In this document: piece by piece, positions 18,253-27,675 of the stretch
Numbering within the stretch: the stretch's first letter is position 1
How the letters are laid out: each line of letters starts with the position of its first letter
Source: Vibrio celticus
Lineage (GTDB): Bacteria; Pseudomonadota; Gammaproteobacteria; Enterobacterales; Vibrionaceae
DNA length: 64,000 nt
Direction: 5' to 3'
Assembly: GCF_024347335.1 (NCBI RefSeq)
Contig: NZ_AP025463.1
Span: forward strand, 1,736,001-1,800,000
Position numbers and translations under genes: made by a program
Notes under the pieces: generated by a model
What the model was told of the DNA's origin: nothing
Databases searched by the model: none
The model's input: the letters and a program-made list of their open reading frames with translations, nothing else

Positions 18253-18519
18253 TTACTTCTTCTTTTTACCAACACCAAGGTTGTCTTTTTGCTTCAACGT
18301 AAGCTTAGTAAAGCCAAGCTTGCGGAAGTAGTTGTCTTGGTAGTTGCGAACCGCTTTAGTATCAGAAATCAACTCGAGCTGTTGCTCAGTTTTTAGATAC
18401 TCAGAGATATCGATGCCTTCAGCTGCAGCAACAGCTTCTTGGATCGTGCGGTGTTCTTGTTTTGAAAACAGTAACTCTTTGTCTTCGTCTTTGTAAGTGT
18501 ACAGAATGGTACGAGCCAT
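18253..18519 (-). CDS. DUF2960 family small protein
   Basis: 88 residues starting MARTILYTYK, chosen for the GGAG six bases upstream; an in-frame ATG at 18531 would remove that site from the leader. The core EAVAAAEGIDISEYLKTEQQLELISDTKAVRNYQ-like helix segment matches DUF2960. The C-terminus is a lysine tail (GKKKK). No catalytic motif, signal peptide or membrane helix is seen. Function unknown; a basic tail could favour nucleic-acid or acidic-partner contact, which is speculation. Confidence 0.8.
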   Translation of the reverse strand: MARTILYTYKDEDKELLFSKQEHRTIQEAVAAAEGIDISEYLKTEQQLELISDTKAVRNYQDNYFRKLGFTKLTLKQKDNLGVGKKKK

Positions 18520-18687
18520 GGTGCTCTCCAATAGAATTATTACTTTGCGCGCACTCTACATAAAAACCGTACGTGGCTCAAGGTAATGGTAAGAAATCTT
18601 AAGATTATCGTTCTAAACGTTTAGCGTGATTAAAGCTATTTGTCTTTTAGGAAACGAACAGGTTGTTTTTCACGAAACGAAAAGAAC

Positions 18688-18727
18688 AAAAAAGCCCCTT
18701 AACATTGAAAAATCTATATAGGGGCTT
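18688..18727 (-). terminator. Intrinsic terminator ending the tup-mob-moe operon
   Basis: On the minus strand AAGCCCCT / AGGGGCTT with a 20-base AU-rich loop, followed by TTTTTT. It lies about 75 bases past the mobB-moeA stop. Confidence 0.85.
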
Positions 18728-18799
18728 CGTTTGTGTTTTGGCGAAGATCTTCCAAATCAAATAAAAAGCTGCCAAGTCAATTTAGGTATTTGCTTTGAG

Positions 18800-20617
18800 T
18801 TAAACACGACCTTGCAGAGGAATTATCGTCACTGTCTCGCCAACTTTCACGGTATCAACCGCAGGTGAGATTTCGATTAAGCAGTTCGCTTCGCTCATTG
18901 AACGCAGAATACCTGATCCTTGCTTGCCCGTTGTTTTCACTTCAAGCACGCCGGATTCATTCATCGAGAACACACCACGACTGAATTCAGTACGGCCTTG
19001 GCGTGAACGTAGTTGTTCAGTTGCTACTGCATTTGCTTTCACTGGCGTCCAGTTCGTTTGACCTTGAAGCTTGCGGATCGCAGGCTCAACAAAGTTAATG
19101 AACGACACCATCACAGCAACAGGGTTACCCGGTAAACCAAAGAACGGCTTGTTCTCAATCTTACCGTAAGCCAATGGGCGACCTGGGCGCATGTTGATAC
19201 GCCAGAAGTTGATTTCACCCAGTTTATCTAGCGCGAGTTTAATGTAGTCAGCATCACCAACAGATACACCCCCAGAAGTCAGCACCATATCGGTTTCAAG
19301 CGACGCAGAGTGGAGCACGCCCATCATCTTTTGTTCGTCATCTTCAACGATGCCGTAATCGACGATGTCACAGCCAAGCTTTTGAAGCATGCCGATAATA
19401 GTAAAACGATTTGAGTCATAGATAGAGTTTGGCTTTTGCTCGCTACCCGGCGCTTGAACTTCATCACCCGTAGAGAACACACCCACTTTCACTTTACGCA
19501 GAACAGGGCAGGTACCAAAACCTAACGACGCCATCATGCCCATTTCTGGCGCTTCGATGCGTGTGCCACGTGTAAAGACAGGTTGGCCGATTTCTAAATC
19601 TTCACCTGCCATACGGACATTTTGTCCAACCGAGATTTTAGCATCAGGGAAGCTAACTTTATCGCCATCTTGAACAGCTTGTTCGCGCATCACGACAACA
19701 TCAACACCATCAGGCATTGGTGCGCCGGTCATGATCTTAACCGCTTCACCTTGTTGAACGGTTTTTTCATAGCTGTGACCCGCCATGACTTCAGCAACGA
19801 TGTTGTAGCTGTCCAATTCTAGATCTTCACTACGAATCGCATAACCGTCCATTGCAGAGTTGGTATTCTGAGGAACGTTGATTGGTGAAATCACATCTTC
19901 AGCCAGCACGCGGCCGTAGCCTTGCAGTAATTCAACACTCTCTGTGAGATCGAGCGCGTCAATGCTATCAACAATCTTTTGCTGACCTTGAGTAACGGTT
20001 AAACCTGCAGGGGAGAACGAGTCACAACATACTGCTGGCGCTGCGCCTTTTGAAGATGCACACGAAGCGACTTTATTTGTTTTCGAAGTAGAGTCGAAGG
20101 ATTGAGCGTATCCAATGATGAAATCACGAATCGCTTCTAAGTCGCTGATCACCATTTGTGGCAGCTCTGATTCAACTTGGCTGTCTGCCGCGATAGCAAT
20201 AATGTTGTTATCGTTCGGATACAACCAAGGTTTGCCCACTTCATCTCGGTGCAGTTCAATTTTAGGGAAAGCGATGTTCTTACAACCTTCCACCAAAATC
20301 AGATCAAGCGTGTTGGTATCAAATCGAGTCAGCAGGTAATCAAAATCTGCTTCGGCTTCTGGTGTTTCTGTCATCATCACGTGACGATTACGAGATGCGA
20401 TCAACATTTGGTTTGCGCCCGCTTTACGTAGACGGTAACTGTCTTTGCCCGGCTTATCGACATCAAAATCGTGGTGAGCATGTTTTAACACGCCAACTTT
20501 TAAACCCGCATCAGTCAACAGAGGAAGCAGGGCTTCAAGTACGGTCGTTTTGCCTGTACCGCTATAAGCAGCAAAGCCCAATAAAGGAAGGTTAGGGCGT
20601 TGTTTAGAATCTTTCAT
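18800..20617 (-). CDS. Bifunctional MobB-MoeA molybdenum cofactor protein
   Basis: 605 residues joining two cofactor proteins. Residues 1-170 are MobB, a GTP-binding adaptor with P-loop YSGTGKTT (K23) and the KHAHHDFDVDKPGKDS segment. Residues from about 205 are MoeA, molybdopterin molybdotransferase, with NSAMDGYA, PMPDGVDVVVMREQ, the VFSTGDE motif, TSGGVSVGDADY and the FGLPGNPVAVMVSF motif. MoeA inserts molybdate or tungstate into adenylylated molybdopterin; MobB assists guanine dinucleotide attachment. The linker (about 185-205) is unusual, with four cysteines in CASSKGAAPAVCC. It follows mobA with a one-base overlap, in a tungstate-uptake operon. Confidence 0.93.
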   Translation of the reverse strand: MKDSKQRPNLPLLGFAAYSGTGKTTVLEALLPLLTDAGLKVGVLKHAHHDFDVDKPGKDSYRLRKAGANQMLIASRNRHVMMTETPEAEADFDYLLTRFDTNTLDLILVEGCKNIAFPKIELHRDEVGKPWLYPNDNNIIAIAADSQVESELPQMVISDLEAIRDFIIGYAQSFDSTSKTNKVASCASSKGAAPAVCCDSFSPAGLTVTQGQQKIVDSIDALDLTESVELLQGYGRVLAEDVISPINVPQNTNSAMDGYAIRSEDLELDSYNIVAEVMAGHSYEKTVQQGEAVKIMTGAPMPDGVDVVVMREQAVQDGDKVSFPDAKISVGQNVRMAGEDLEIGQPVFTRGTRIEAPEMGMMASLGFGTCPVLRKVKVGVFSTGDEVQAPGSEQKPNSIYDSNRFTIIGMLQKLGCDIVDYGIVEDDEQKMMGVLHSASLETDMVLTSGGVSVGDADYIKLALDKLGEINFWRINMRPGRPLAYGKIENKPFFGLPGNPVAVMVSFINFVEPAIRKLQGQTNWTPVKANAVATEQLRSRQGRTEFSRGVFSMNESGVLEVKTTGKQGSGILRSMSEANCLIEISPAVDTVKVGETVTIIPLQGRV

Positions 20618-21201
20618 TATTGAAGCGTTCCGAATTGGGTGAGTTCTTCTGGCGTGTTGAGATTAACAAAGCAGTTAGGAGAATCGCTAAAATCAACGTA
20701 TTCGGTGACACACTCTTTGTATAGCAAGATGATTTTACGATCACCACGTTCCAAAAACGCTTCTAACTTTGGCAGAACACGCTTGTGGAATAGGGTGAAT
20801 ACAGGTTGCTTAAATTCGCCATCATGCGCGACAAGAATGTCGCTGTCTTCTTTTACTGCAGAACAAAAACGCTCAACAAGGTCGTCACTGATTTGTGGGC
20901 TGTCGCAAGGGACGAAACCAACCCAGTCTGTGTTCGCGTTTTTAAGGCCAGCGTGAATGCCACCCAATGGACCTGGGTAGTCAGGGAAAGAATCAGAAAC
21001 AACCGGAGCAAATGCTTGGTAACTGTCTAAGTTACGATTGGCATTGATAGTGATGCTGACATCTTGTTGTGACAGCTTGTTTATAACGTATTGAATAAGC
21101 GGAGAACCGTTGAGCTCAACGAGTCCTTTATCTTTTCCGCCCATACGGCTGGCCTGTCCGCCAGCCAAAATAACCCAACTAGTTTGCGTTGGAAGCAGCA
21201 T
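20617..21201 (-). CDS. mobA: Molybdenum cofactor guanylyltransferase
   Basis: 194 residues. The nucleotidyltransferase signature [16 protein letters not shown] is at 12-27, and [19 protein letters not shown] and [11 protein letters not shown] follow. It transfers GMP from GTP to the molybdenum (or tungsten) cofactor, giving the bis-MGD form used by formate dehydrogenases. Its start lies 23 bases inside the end of the ATPase gene tupC and its end abuts mobB-moeA, so all are one transcription unit. This fits supplying cofactor for the formate dehydrogenase encoded 15 kb away. Confidence 0.93.
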   Translation of the reverse strand: MLLPTQTSWVILAGGQASRMGGKDKGLVELNGSPLIQYVINKLSQQDVSITINANRNLDSYQAFAPVVSDSFPDYPGPLGGIHAGLKNANTDWVGFVPCDSPQISDDLVERFCSAVKEDSDILVAHDGEFKQPVFTLFHKRVLPKLEAFLERGDRKIILLYKECVTEYVDFSDSPNCFVNLNTPEELTQFGTLQ

Positions 21202-21898
21202 AAATATTCTCTTGTGCTTTATCTTTCTGAATAACTTGCAGAAGCGGGGATTCGGTCAAAGTATTGTCTTTGATCCACCACTGCTTCTTACATAAATCGG
21301 TTAACGCGTTAGTTTGGTGACTGGTGATGACTAAACTCGCGCCTCTCTGAAGAAGATCTTCGGCCATAATCACCAATCTTTCAATAGATTCTTTGTCTAA
21401 AGAAGCACTTGGTTCATCCATAAGCAAGATTGAAGGCTTAAGAATCCAAGCTCGAGCCATTGCTACGCGTTGACGCTCACCGCCAGACAACACAGAAATG
21501 TGCTCATCTGCCAGGGTTTCTAAACCTACCATTCTCAATGCATTAATTATTTGAGCTCGCTTATCTTTTTGGCTCTCTTTGTTAAAGCGAATGCCATAAG
21601 CGACATTTTGGTACACCGAGCCATCAAAAAGATAGGGAGTTTGATGCAGGTAGATGATGTCTTTGAACTTGAGCCGTGGGAATAACTTCTGCTGCCAGCT
21701 CTGTGTTGGAGACTGAATACGGGCAGAGCTCGGCTGAATTAATCCAGACAATATTTTAAGTAGGGTCGTTTTACCAACACCATTATCTCCTTTGAGATAA
21801 ATGGCATCGTTGGGGCCGATCGACAATTCGGGAATGTGGAACAAAACACGCTCTTTGTAGCGCATTGAAATTTGCTGCGTTGTTATTTTTATACTCAT
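21179..21898 (-). CDS. tupC: Tungstate ABC transporter ATP-binding protein
   Basis: 239 residues, an ABC ATPase. Walker A is [12 protein letters not shown], the signature is [15 protein letters not shown], and Walker B is [12 protein letters not shown]. Substrate is assigned from context: it lies 10 bases from the TupB permease and in the same operon as TupA. It energises anion import into the cytoplasm, where MobA and MoeA use the oxyanion. It overlaps the start of mobA. The alternative, a molybdate ATPase, is less likely given the TupA-type binding protein. Confidence 0.85.
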   Translation of the reverse strand: MSIKITTQQISMRYKERVLFHIPELSIGPNDAIYLKGDNGVGKTTLLKILSGLIQPSSARIQSPTQSWQQKLFPRLKFKDIIYLHQTPYLFDGSVYQNVAYGIRFNKESQKDKRAQIINALRMVGLETLADEHISVLSGGERQRVAMARAWILKPSILLMDEPSASLDKESIERLVIMAEDLLQRGASLVITSHQTNALTDLCKKQWWIKDNTLTESPLLQVIQKDKAQENIYAASNAN

Positions 21899-21908
21899 GA
21901 CAGCGTTC

Positions 21909-22607
21909 CTAAGTTCTTAAATAGCCTTTTCCTCTCACACTGGAAAGGAAAAAGTTAAGGGCTAATGCCAATGCTAATAACACCATACCGAGGGCGACGC
22001 CTTGAGCAAATGCGCCTTTGTGGCTTTCCATGGCAATAGCTGTTGGGATGTTTCTTGTCATCCCCATAATGTTGCCACCTACCATCATTGAACAACCTAC
22101 CTCTGTCACGATACGAGAGAAGGCAGCAATGGTTGCAGCCAACAAAGGAAAACGCGTTTCCCAAATCAAGGTACACGCCACGCGTGTTGTTGATACGCCA
22201 AGTGTGCGCGCTGTTTCTACCGCACGGCGGTCACTGGCCTGCAGGGCACCGTGCATCATCGCAACTAGGATAGGGAAACAGATCACCATCTGACCTAGAA
22301 TCATCGCCTTTTGGGTGAACAGTAGTTGCCAATCACCTAACGGACCAGAGCGAGAAAGCATCATGTACATCAACAAACCGATAACCACAGTAGGGATCGC
22401 TTGCAGGGTGTTGATCACTGAAAGCAAAGCCCATTTCCCGGGGAATTCGGTATAAGCCAATAAGAAAGCCATAAGGATTGCAGGAACAATCACCAATGAA
22501 ATGGCGGACAAAGATACGCTGAAGGATACCGCGACGATTTTCCACAATTCGTGGTCAAAACTCACAAGTAGATTCATTGCATCAATCGTTGTTTGCCATA
22601 GGGTCAT
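21909..22607 (-). CDS. tupB: Tungstate ABC transporter permease
   Basis: 232 residues with about five or six membrane helices. The EAA-type loop ETARTLGVSTTRVA is visible around residue 135, and the C-terminal core EVGCSMMVGGNIMGMTRNIPTAIAM follows, typical of the TupB/WtpB group. It forms the inner-membrane channel with tupC and tupA. A gap of 290 bases separates it from tupA, containing repeats and a hairpin that may tune expression of the permease relative to the binding protein. Confidence 0.87.
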   Translation of the reverse strand: MTLWQTTIDAMNLLVSFDHELWKIVAVSFSVSLSAISLVIVPAILMAFLLAYTEFPGKWALLSVINTLQAIPTVVIGLLMYMMLSRSGPLGDWQLLFTQKAMILGQMVICFPILVAMMHGALQASDRRAVETARTLGVSTTRVACTLIWETRFPLLAATIAAFSRIVTEVGCSMMVGGNIMGMTRNIPTAIAMESHKGAFAQGVALGMVLLALALALNFFLSSVRGKGYLRT

Positions 22608-22897
22608 GAAGTATCTCGTGTAAATCGATAATAGGTTTTATCGGTAATGACTGATGTTAATCATAGCTGACCCAAACTATTTGAGTGTGTATTGGTCAGC
22701 TATTGCTCTTAAGCATGGTTGCGTTTCTAAGCATGAATGTGTTGTTAAGCGTGAACGATATTAAAGTGAGACAGTTTTTAAAGCGACATTGCTTAGGTGC
22801 TTCGTTAACTGTTTAGTTAAGCGTAGCGCTAATTGATTCGGGTTGAACCCTTAGCGCTACTTTTACTTACAGAAAACGACGGTTCACTTACAACAAG
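22608..22897 (-). repeat. tupA-tupB intergenic repeats and hairpin
   Basis: Three imperfect 18-base direct repeats begin TAAGCATG/TAAGCATG/TAAGCGTG at 22710, 22728 and 22746; a fourth TAAGCGTAG at 22818 is in the same 18-base register. A perfect 10-base inverted repeat GTAGCGCTAA / TTAGCGCTAC spans 22823-22860 with an inner GGGTT/AACCC helix, just downstream of the tupA stop. It has no U-tract in the tupA direction, so it may stabilise or process the mRNA rather than terminate it. Confidence 0.55.
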
Positions 22898-23704
22898 CTA
22901 TTCTGCGCTTGCAACAAACAGTTGTTTGCCATGCAGTTTAAAGTCGTTAATCAGTTTCTGACCTTTAGGGTTAACCAACCAATCACTGAATACTTTCGCA
23001 GCTTGGTAGTTAATGCTTGGGTAGCGCTCAGGGTTAACCAGAATCACTTGGTAAGGGTTGAAGAGGTTCTTGTCACCTTGGAAAAGGATTTTTAGATCCA
23101 GTTTATTTTGGTAAGCCAACCAAGTACCACGGTCTGTCATGGTGTAGCCTTGCATCTCTGACGCCATGTTCAGAGTAGGGCCCATACCTTGACCAACACT
23201 GCGGTAACCACCAAAGTTTGGTTCAATTTTAGTTTGCGCCCAAATGCCCATCTCTTTCTTATGAGTACCAGAGTCGTCGCCACGAGACACAAACGTCACG
23301 TTATTAGTCGCGATCGCTTTGAACACATCTGCCACTGCTTTTTGAGATTCAATTTTTGCAGGGTCGCTTTGTGGACCAACGATGACAAAGTCGTTATACA
23401 TCAGCTTACGAGGTAAAACGCCGTAGCCTTTTTCTACGAAATTCGCTTCAGCTTTTGGTGCGTGAGTCATCACCAAATCAACATCACCATTTTCGCCCAT
23501 GCGAAGTGATTTACCCGTACCAGCGGCAAGAACATCAACCTTGATACCAGAATCCTTTTCGAACTCAGGCAATAAGTAGTCCAGTAGACCAGAGTGATAA
23601 GTACTTGTGGTTGTCGCCAACTTAATATGAGTGGTGTCTTCCGCGCTGCTAGCCGTGTAACTGACGATCGATAGAGCTGCAATAGTTAGGGGAATTGCTT
23701 TCAT
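22898..23704 (-). CDS. tupA: Tungstate-binding periplasmic protein
   Basis: 268 residues from the ATG at 23704, which has GGA seven bases upstream; an in-frame upstream start is less likely as it breaks the signal peptide. The leader MKAIPLTIAALSIVSYTASSA is a Sec signal. The mature protein opens with ATTTSTYHSGLLDYLL and continues with AGTGKSLRMGENGDVD and VSRGDDSGTHKKE, the ligand-site segments of TupA proteins. It captures tungstate (with discrimination against molybdate in characterised TupA proteins) for tupBC. A sigma-54-type promoter and activator-like sites lie upstream. Confidence 0.9.
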   Translation of the reverse strand: MKAIPLTIAALSIVSYTASSAEDTTHIKLATTTSTYHSGLLDYLLPEFEKDSGIKVDVLAAGTGKSLRMGENGDVDLVMTHAPKAEANFVEKGYGVLPRKLMYNDFVIVGPQSDPAKIESQKAVADVFKAIATNNVTFVSRGDDSGTHKKEMGIWAQTKIEPNFGGYRSVGQGMGPTLNMASEMQGYTMTDRGTWLAYQNKLDLKILFQGDKNLFNPYQVILVNPERYPSINYQAAKVFSDWLVNPKGQKLINDFKLHGKQLFVASAE

Positions 23705-23817
23705 TATTATTATGTCCATTCTGTTATAAATGAATGACATGCCTTTAGTTTTAAAGGGCTCAAAGAGGGCATGTGCATAAGACGCTAATTGTTGTAATTA
23801 GAAATCTACACCTTATA

Positions 23818-23833
23818 AGCAATCTTAATGCCA
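23818..23833 (-). promoter_or_regulatory. Predicted sigma-54 promoter of tupABC-mobA-mobB/moeA
   Basis: On the minus strand TGGCATT-AAGA-TTGCT, with GG and GC exactly 12 apart, compared with consensus TGGCACG-N4-TTGCW. Predicted start is about 23807, 100 bases before tupA. Two activator-like sites lie 65-140 bases upstream. Confidence 0.6.
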
Positions 23834-23871
23834 ACAAATAATGCATCAGATCTCATTAAATTGCTGTTATT

Positions 23872-23938
23872 TCGGACAAAACTGAGTCTTTTACCCCGTT
23901 AAAATGAATCAAAACATGAGCTAGGACAAAATGTCGCA
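23872..23938. promoter_or_regulatory. Putative activator sites in the tupA/response-regulator gap
   Basis: Site at 23922-23938 reads TAGGACA-AAA-TGTCGCA, a near-palindrome sharing the 11-base core GACAAAATGTC exactly with a site upstream of the fdh genes. A weaker site TCGGACA-AAA-CTGAGTC is at 23872-23888. A further TTGTCCC half-site follows at 23941. Positions suit a sigma-54 activator acting on tupA and possibly on its own gene. Confidence 0.55.
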
Positions 23939-24006
23939 CATTGTCCCTGTTGGAGAAAAGGTTAATTGGTACACTCTGTCCCAACTTTCCTCACCGGCTA
24001 ATCATT

Positions 24007-25470
24007 ATGTCTTTACCTAGTTCATCTGCATCCAATCTCAACCCGAACACATTGACTCAATATCAGGCGTTTTCCGTTTTGGTCGTCGATGATGAATTGG
24101 GTATGCAGACTATCTTAAAGAAAGCACTGGGTAAGTTCTTTGGCAAGGTGTCGAGCGCAGGGTCGGTTGAAGAGGCTGAAACGCTGCGTTCAAGCGAACA
24201 TTTTGACCTGATTGTCCTTGATATCAACCTACCGGGCCGCTCTGGCATTGAGTGGGAAGAAGCGTTTAACGACAACGACAAACGCGCCGATGTGATTTTC
24301 ATGACGGGTTATGCCGATCTAGAGATGACCATATCCGCACTTAAGCTTGGCGCTTCAGATTTTATTCTTAAGCCGTTCAACCTCGAACAGATGATACAAG
24401 CCGTTCTACGTTGTATGGATAAGCGACTCGACCAAAGGATGCAGTACGCGTTGAAGCGTGATGTGAGTCGTCATATCAAGACCGAACTGATCGGCAATTC
24501 AGACAAGACCAAACAACTTAAATTGCTGATCAGTCAATTTGCACCGTCTCGAGCGTCCGTTTTGATAGAAGGTGAGTCGGGTACAGGTAAAGAGTTGGTT
24601 GCGAGAGGTGTACATGAAGCCAGTAAACGCACAGGTCCATTTGTGCCAATCAACTGTGGCGCGATTGCTCCAGAACTTCTAGAAAGTGAACTGTTTGGAC
24701 ATACATCAGGCGCATTTACTGGTGCGAAGAAAAACCGTGAAGGTCTATTCCGAGTCGCAAGTGGTGGCACCTTGTTCCTTGATGAGATCGGTGAAATGCC
24801 ACTGCCAATGCAAGCTGCCTTGTTACGTGTGTTAGAGCAAAGAACCATTCGTCCAGTCGGTAGCGAGAAGGAAATTGCCGTTGACGTACGAGTGGTGGCG
24901 GCGACCAACCGAAACCTTCAAGAAGAGGTCGATAAAGGACACTTCCGTCGCGATCTGTTCTACCGACTCAATGTACTTAAGATTGATGTGGTGCCATTGA
25001 GAGAGCGCCCATCAGATTTGATTGAACTTGTTCCATACTTTACTCGTCTTTTATCGAGCGAGCTTGGCATGCCAGTTCCAAATTGGGCACATGAAGATAT
25101 CTTGGCGTTGAACGAATACGAATGGCCGGGGAATATTCGTGAGCTTAAAAACTTAGTCGAACGATGCATTCTCTTAGACAAGCCACCAGCACACTATTGG
25201 CGCGAGATTAATGGTGATCCTGTTCCCACCAGCATTTCAGTGACGGTGTCACATGGTGCAGAAATGCCAAACTTGAATAATACAGACGCTGCCGAGGGCT
25301 ATCCAAATACTTGGACACTTAAAGAAGTGGAAAAATCTCATATAGAACAGCTTGTTAGTTTCCATGATGGCAATAAATCGGCTGCTGCGAGAGATCTTGG
25401 CGTCGCACGTAAAACGCTAGAGCGTAAGTACAAAGATTGGAACACAGAAGGCTCTGAATATGCCGATTAG
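24007..25470 (+). CDS. Sigma-54-dependent response regulator
   Basis: About 487 residues in three domains. The receiver domain (about 20-140) has acidic pocket D28/D29 and phosphoacceptor D72 in LDINLPG. The AAA+ domain (about 160-390) has Walker A GESGTGKE, the sigma-54-contact loop GAFTGA at 235-240, and LFLDEIGEMP. A Fis-type helix-turn-helix (KSAAARDLGVARKTLERKY) ends it. All motifs for activation of sigma-54 polymerase are intact. I chose ATG 24007 because the receiver starts soon after; a TTG at 23941 is possible. It overlaps the kinase gene by 11 bases and diverges from tupA, so I infer it controls tungstate and formate dehydrogenase genes. Confidence 0.9.
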   Translation: MSLPSSSASNLNPNTLTQYQAFSVLVVDDELGMQTILKKALGKFFGKVSSAGSVEEAETLRSSEHFDLIVLDINLPGRSGIEWEEAFNDNDKRADVIFMTGYADLEMTISALKLGASDFILKPFNLEQMIQAVLRCMDKRLDQRMQYALKRDVSRHIKTELIGNSDKTKQLKLLISQFAPSRASVLIEGESGTGKELVARGVHEASKRTGPFVPINCGAIAPELLESELFGHTSGAFTGAKKNREGLFRVASGGTLFLDEIGEMPLPMQAALLRVLEQRTIRPVGSEKEIAVDVRVVAATNRNLQEEVDKGHFRRDLFYRLNVLKIDVVPLRERPSDLIELVPYFTRLLSSELGMPVPNWAHEDILALNEYEWPGNIRELKNLVERCILLDKPPAHYWREINGDPVPTSISVTVSHGAEMPNLNNTDAAEGYPNTWTLKEVEKSHIEQLVSFHDGNKSAAARDLGVARKTLERKYKDWNTEGSEYAD

Positions 25471-27487
25471 ACGTCGTTGGTGGTCAAAGTGGGCGTTCCG
25501 ATTCAAAACCATGGTTCGCTACCGCTTATTATTCCTGACATCTGCTCCTATCATTCTGACCTTGTGTGCGCTTGTGGCTATCACACTGTATTGGTCGATA
25601 CATTACACGTGGCAGGGTGCTCTGATTGATGTCGATGAGCGTTTGGATGTTGCCGATAACAGTATTCACCTGATCCAAAATCAGCAAGCATACAACGTTC
25701 GTGCGTTTGCCGAGTCTTATAACTTTCGAACCAAACTCGCGAGTGAGCTTTCACACGAAGACCTAACTCGCTGGGTGTCTGAGAACAAATCTCGCTATGA
25801 GCTCGATTTTCTGCGTTGGCGCAGTGTCGAGAGCATGGAGAAAAAACTCGAGTATCTAAACTTAACTCATAAGTCTTCTTTTTTCAGTGTCTTAAGCCGT
25901 AACGAACTCAATTATCTCGATCGTGACCTCGCTAAAAAAGCAGAAGTTCCGATGCTCAACGGGCAAGAAGTTGAGACTCGCGGATTGGTAAGCCGAACCG
26001 TTGTATCCATCAAAGATGAACATGATCATGTGATTGGTTTTCTGGATGGTGGGATCTTACTGAATAACAGCACTCAACTTGTCGATCAGATCAGTAACCT
26101 TATCTATCCACAACGAGAAGGGTTTAATCGTCATATTGGTACGGTCACGGTTTTCCTTGATGATCTTCGTGTTAGCACCAACGTGCCTTTGAGCAGTGAA
26201 GACAGTGTAGGGCGCGCCATTGGTACGCGTGTTTCTCATGAGGTTCACTCAAAAGTCTTGAATGAAGGTAAAGAGTGGCTAGATCGAGCGTATGTATACG
26301 ATGCTTGGTACATCACGGCTTACAAACCAATCCATGACCAGTTTAATAATGTGATCGGCATGCTTTACACCGGTTATTTGATTTGGCCGTTGATAGAAAC
26401 CTACTTGACCAACCTTGGCGAAATTAGCATTACCATTGTGTTGCTGTTGTTGGCATCCGGTTTGATCGTTCACCGTGGCGCGCGTGATCTTTTCAACCCA
26501 ATTGAACGCATTCATAAGGTCGTTAAACTAGTCCAGATGGGGCAAGACAAGCGAATTGGTACGCTAGGTTTGGATGATCAACACGAACTTACACTGCTCG
26601 CTAAACAATTCGACAAGATGTTGGATCTACTGCACGAGCGCAATCAAGAGATTCAACAAGCGGCGTCTGAACTTGAGTGCAAAGTGCATTCTCGTACCGC
26701 GAGTTTGAAAGAGAAAACCGAAGAGCTCGAACTGCACATCAAGCTTCTCAATCAAGCCAGGGATAAGCTGGTGGTCAATGAAAAACTGGCCGCATTAGGT
26801 GAATTAACAGCGGGTATTGCTCATGAGATCAATAACCCAACCGCCGTGATTCTTGGCAACGTTGAACTGATGAAGTTTGAACTGGGCGATAAAGTGAGCC
26901 GTGTAGATGAGGAAGTCCACGCGATCATGGAGCAAATTGACCGAATTCGAAACATCACACGAAGCCTGCTTCAATACAGCCGTCACGGCGGCGTACAAGA
27001 CGAAATTACGTGGCAACATATCAATCCAATTGTCGATGAAAGTATTACGCTCGTAAAAACAGGCGCGAAGAAGAAAGGCATTGTGTACGTATCACAGCTG
27101 AACGCTAAAACTTCAGTCGAAGTGAACCGAAACCAATTACTGCAGATTCTGGTTAACCTACAAATGAACGCTATTCATGCAATGGACGGTCAGGGCACGT
27201 TAACCATTTCGAGTGAAGACTGGGTTGAAAATGGTGTGTCTCATGGCGCTATCGTTCATGTTCAAGATGAAGGCTGTGGTATTAAGGAAGAACAACTGAA
27301 ACGTATCTTCTCGCCTTTCTATACCACTAAACGTGATGGTACGGGGTTAGGGTTGTCAGTCTCTCAAAGTATCTTGAGCCAAACTGGCGGCGAGATCCGA
27401 GTTGAATCGGAGGTAGGTAAGGGAAGTTGTTTTAGTATCTATCTTCAACAGAAAGCGACACCTCAATTACTTGTATCAAACCTATAA
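25460..27487 (+). CDS. Cache-type sensor histidine kinase partner of the sigma-54 regulator
   Basis: 675 residues. TM1 is near 25-45 and TM2 near 320-340. The periplasmic part between (about 50-315) resembles a Cache sensor. HAMP follows (about 340-395), then a coiled coil, then the HisKA domain with phosphoacceptor H455 in TAGIAHEINNP. The HATPase domain shows NLQMNAIHAM (N box), DEGCGI, and GTGLGLSVS. It overlaps the response-regulator stop, so they form a cognate pair. The signal is unknown; formate, oxyanion or an electron-acceptor cue would fit the gene context. Confidence 0.9.
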   Translation: MPIRRRWWSKWAFRFKTMVRYRLLFLTSAPIILTLCALVAITLYWSIHYTWQGALIDVDERLDVADNSIHLIQNQQAYNVRAFAESYNFRTKLASELSHEDLTRWVSENKSRYELDFLRWRSVESMEKKLEYLNLTHKSSFFSVLSRNELNYLDRDLAKKAEVPMLNGQEVETRGLVSRTVVSIKDEHDHVIGFLDGGILLNNSTQLVDQISNLIYPQREGFNRHIGTVTVFLDDLRVSTNVPLSSEDSVGRAIGTRVSHEVHSKVLNEGKEWLDRAYVYDAWYITAYKPIHDQFNNVIGMLYTGYLIWPLIETYLTNLGEISITIVLLLLASGLIVHRGARDLFNPIERIHKVVKLVQMGQDKRIGTLGLDDQHELTLLAKQFDKMLDLLHERNQEIQQAASELECKVHSRTASLKEKTEELELHIKLLNQARDKLVVNEKLAALGELTAGIAHEINNPTAVILGNVELMKFELGDKVSRVDEEVHAIMEQIDRIRNITRSLLQYSRHGGVQDEITWQHINPIVDESITLVKTGAKKKGIVYVSQLNAKTSVEVNRNQLLQILVNLQMNAIHAMDGQGTLTISSEDWVENGVSHGAIVHVQDEGCGIKEEQLKRIFSPFYTTKRDGTGLGLSVSQSILSQTGGEIRVESEVGKGSCFSIYLQQKATPQLLVSNL

Positions 27488-27537
27488 GTTCTAAGAACTT
27501 ATTCACCGACATTATCATCTGATAATACTTCTAACGC

Positions 27538-27571
27538 GCTTGGGCTATTACACGAACGTTTTAGCCCAAGC
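27538..27571. repeat. Inverted repeat after the sensor kinase gene
   Basis: Perfect 10-base arms GCTTGGGCTA / TAGCCCAAGC with a 14-base spacer. No U-tract follows, so it is an incomplete terminator or an mRNA-end hairpin. Confidence 0.5.
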
Positions 27572-27675
27572 ACGAAAATCCCGCACTACTAATCTATCTC
27601 AAACCAAATCTCAACCTCTGCCGGTTTGACGAGTACCTCTTTTTGGTTATGTAACATAGTGTATATCTTTTGATC

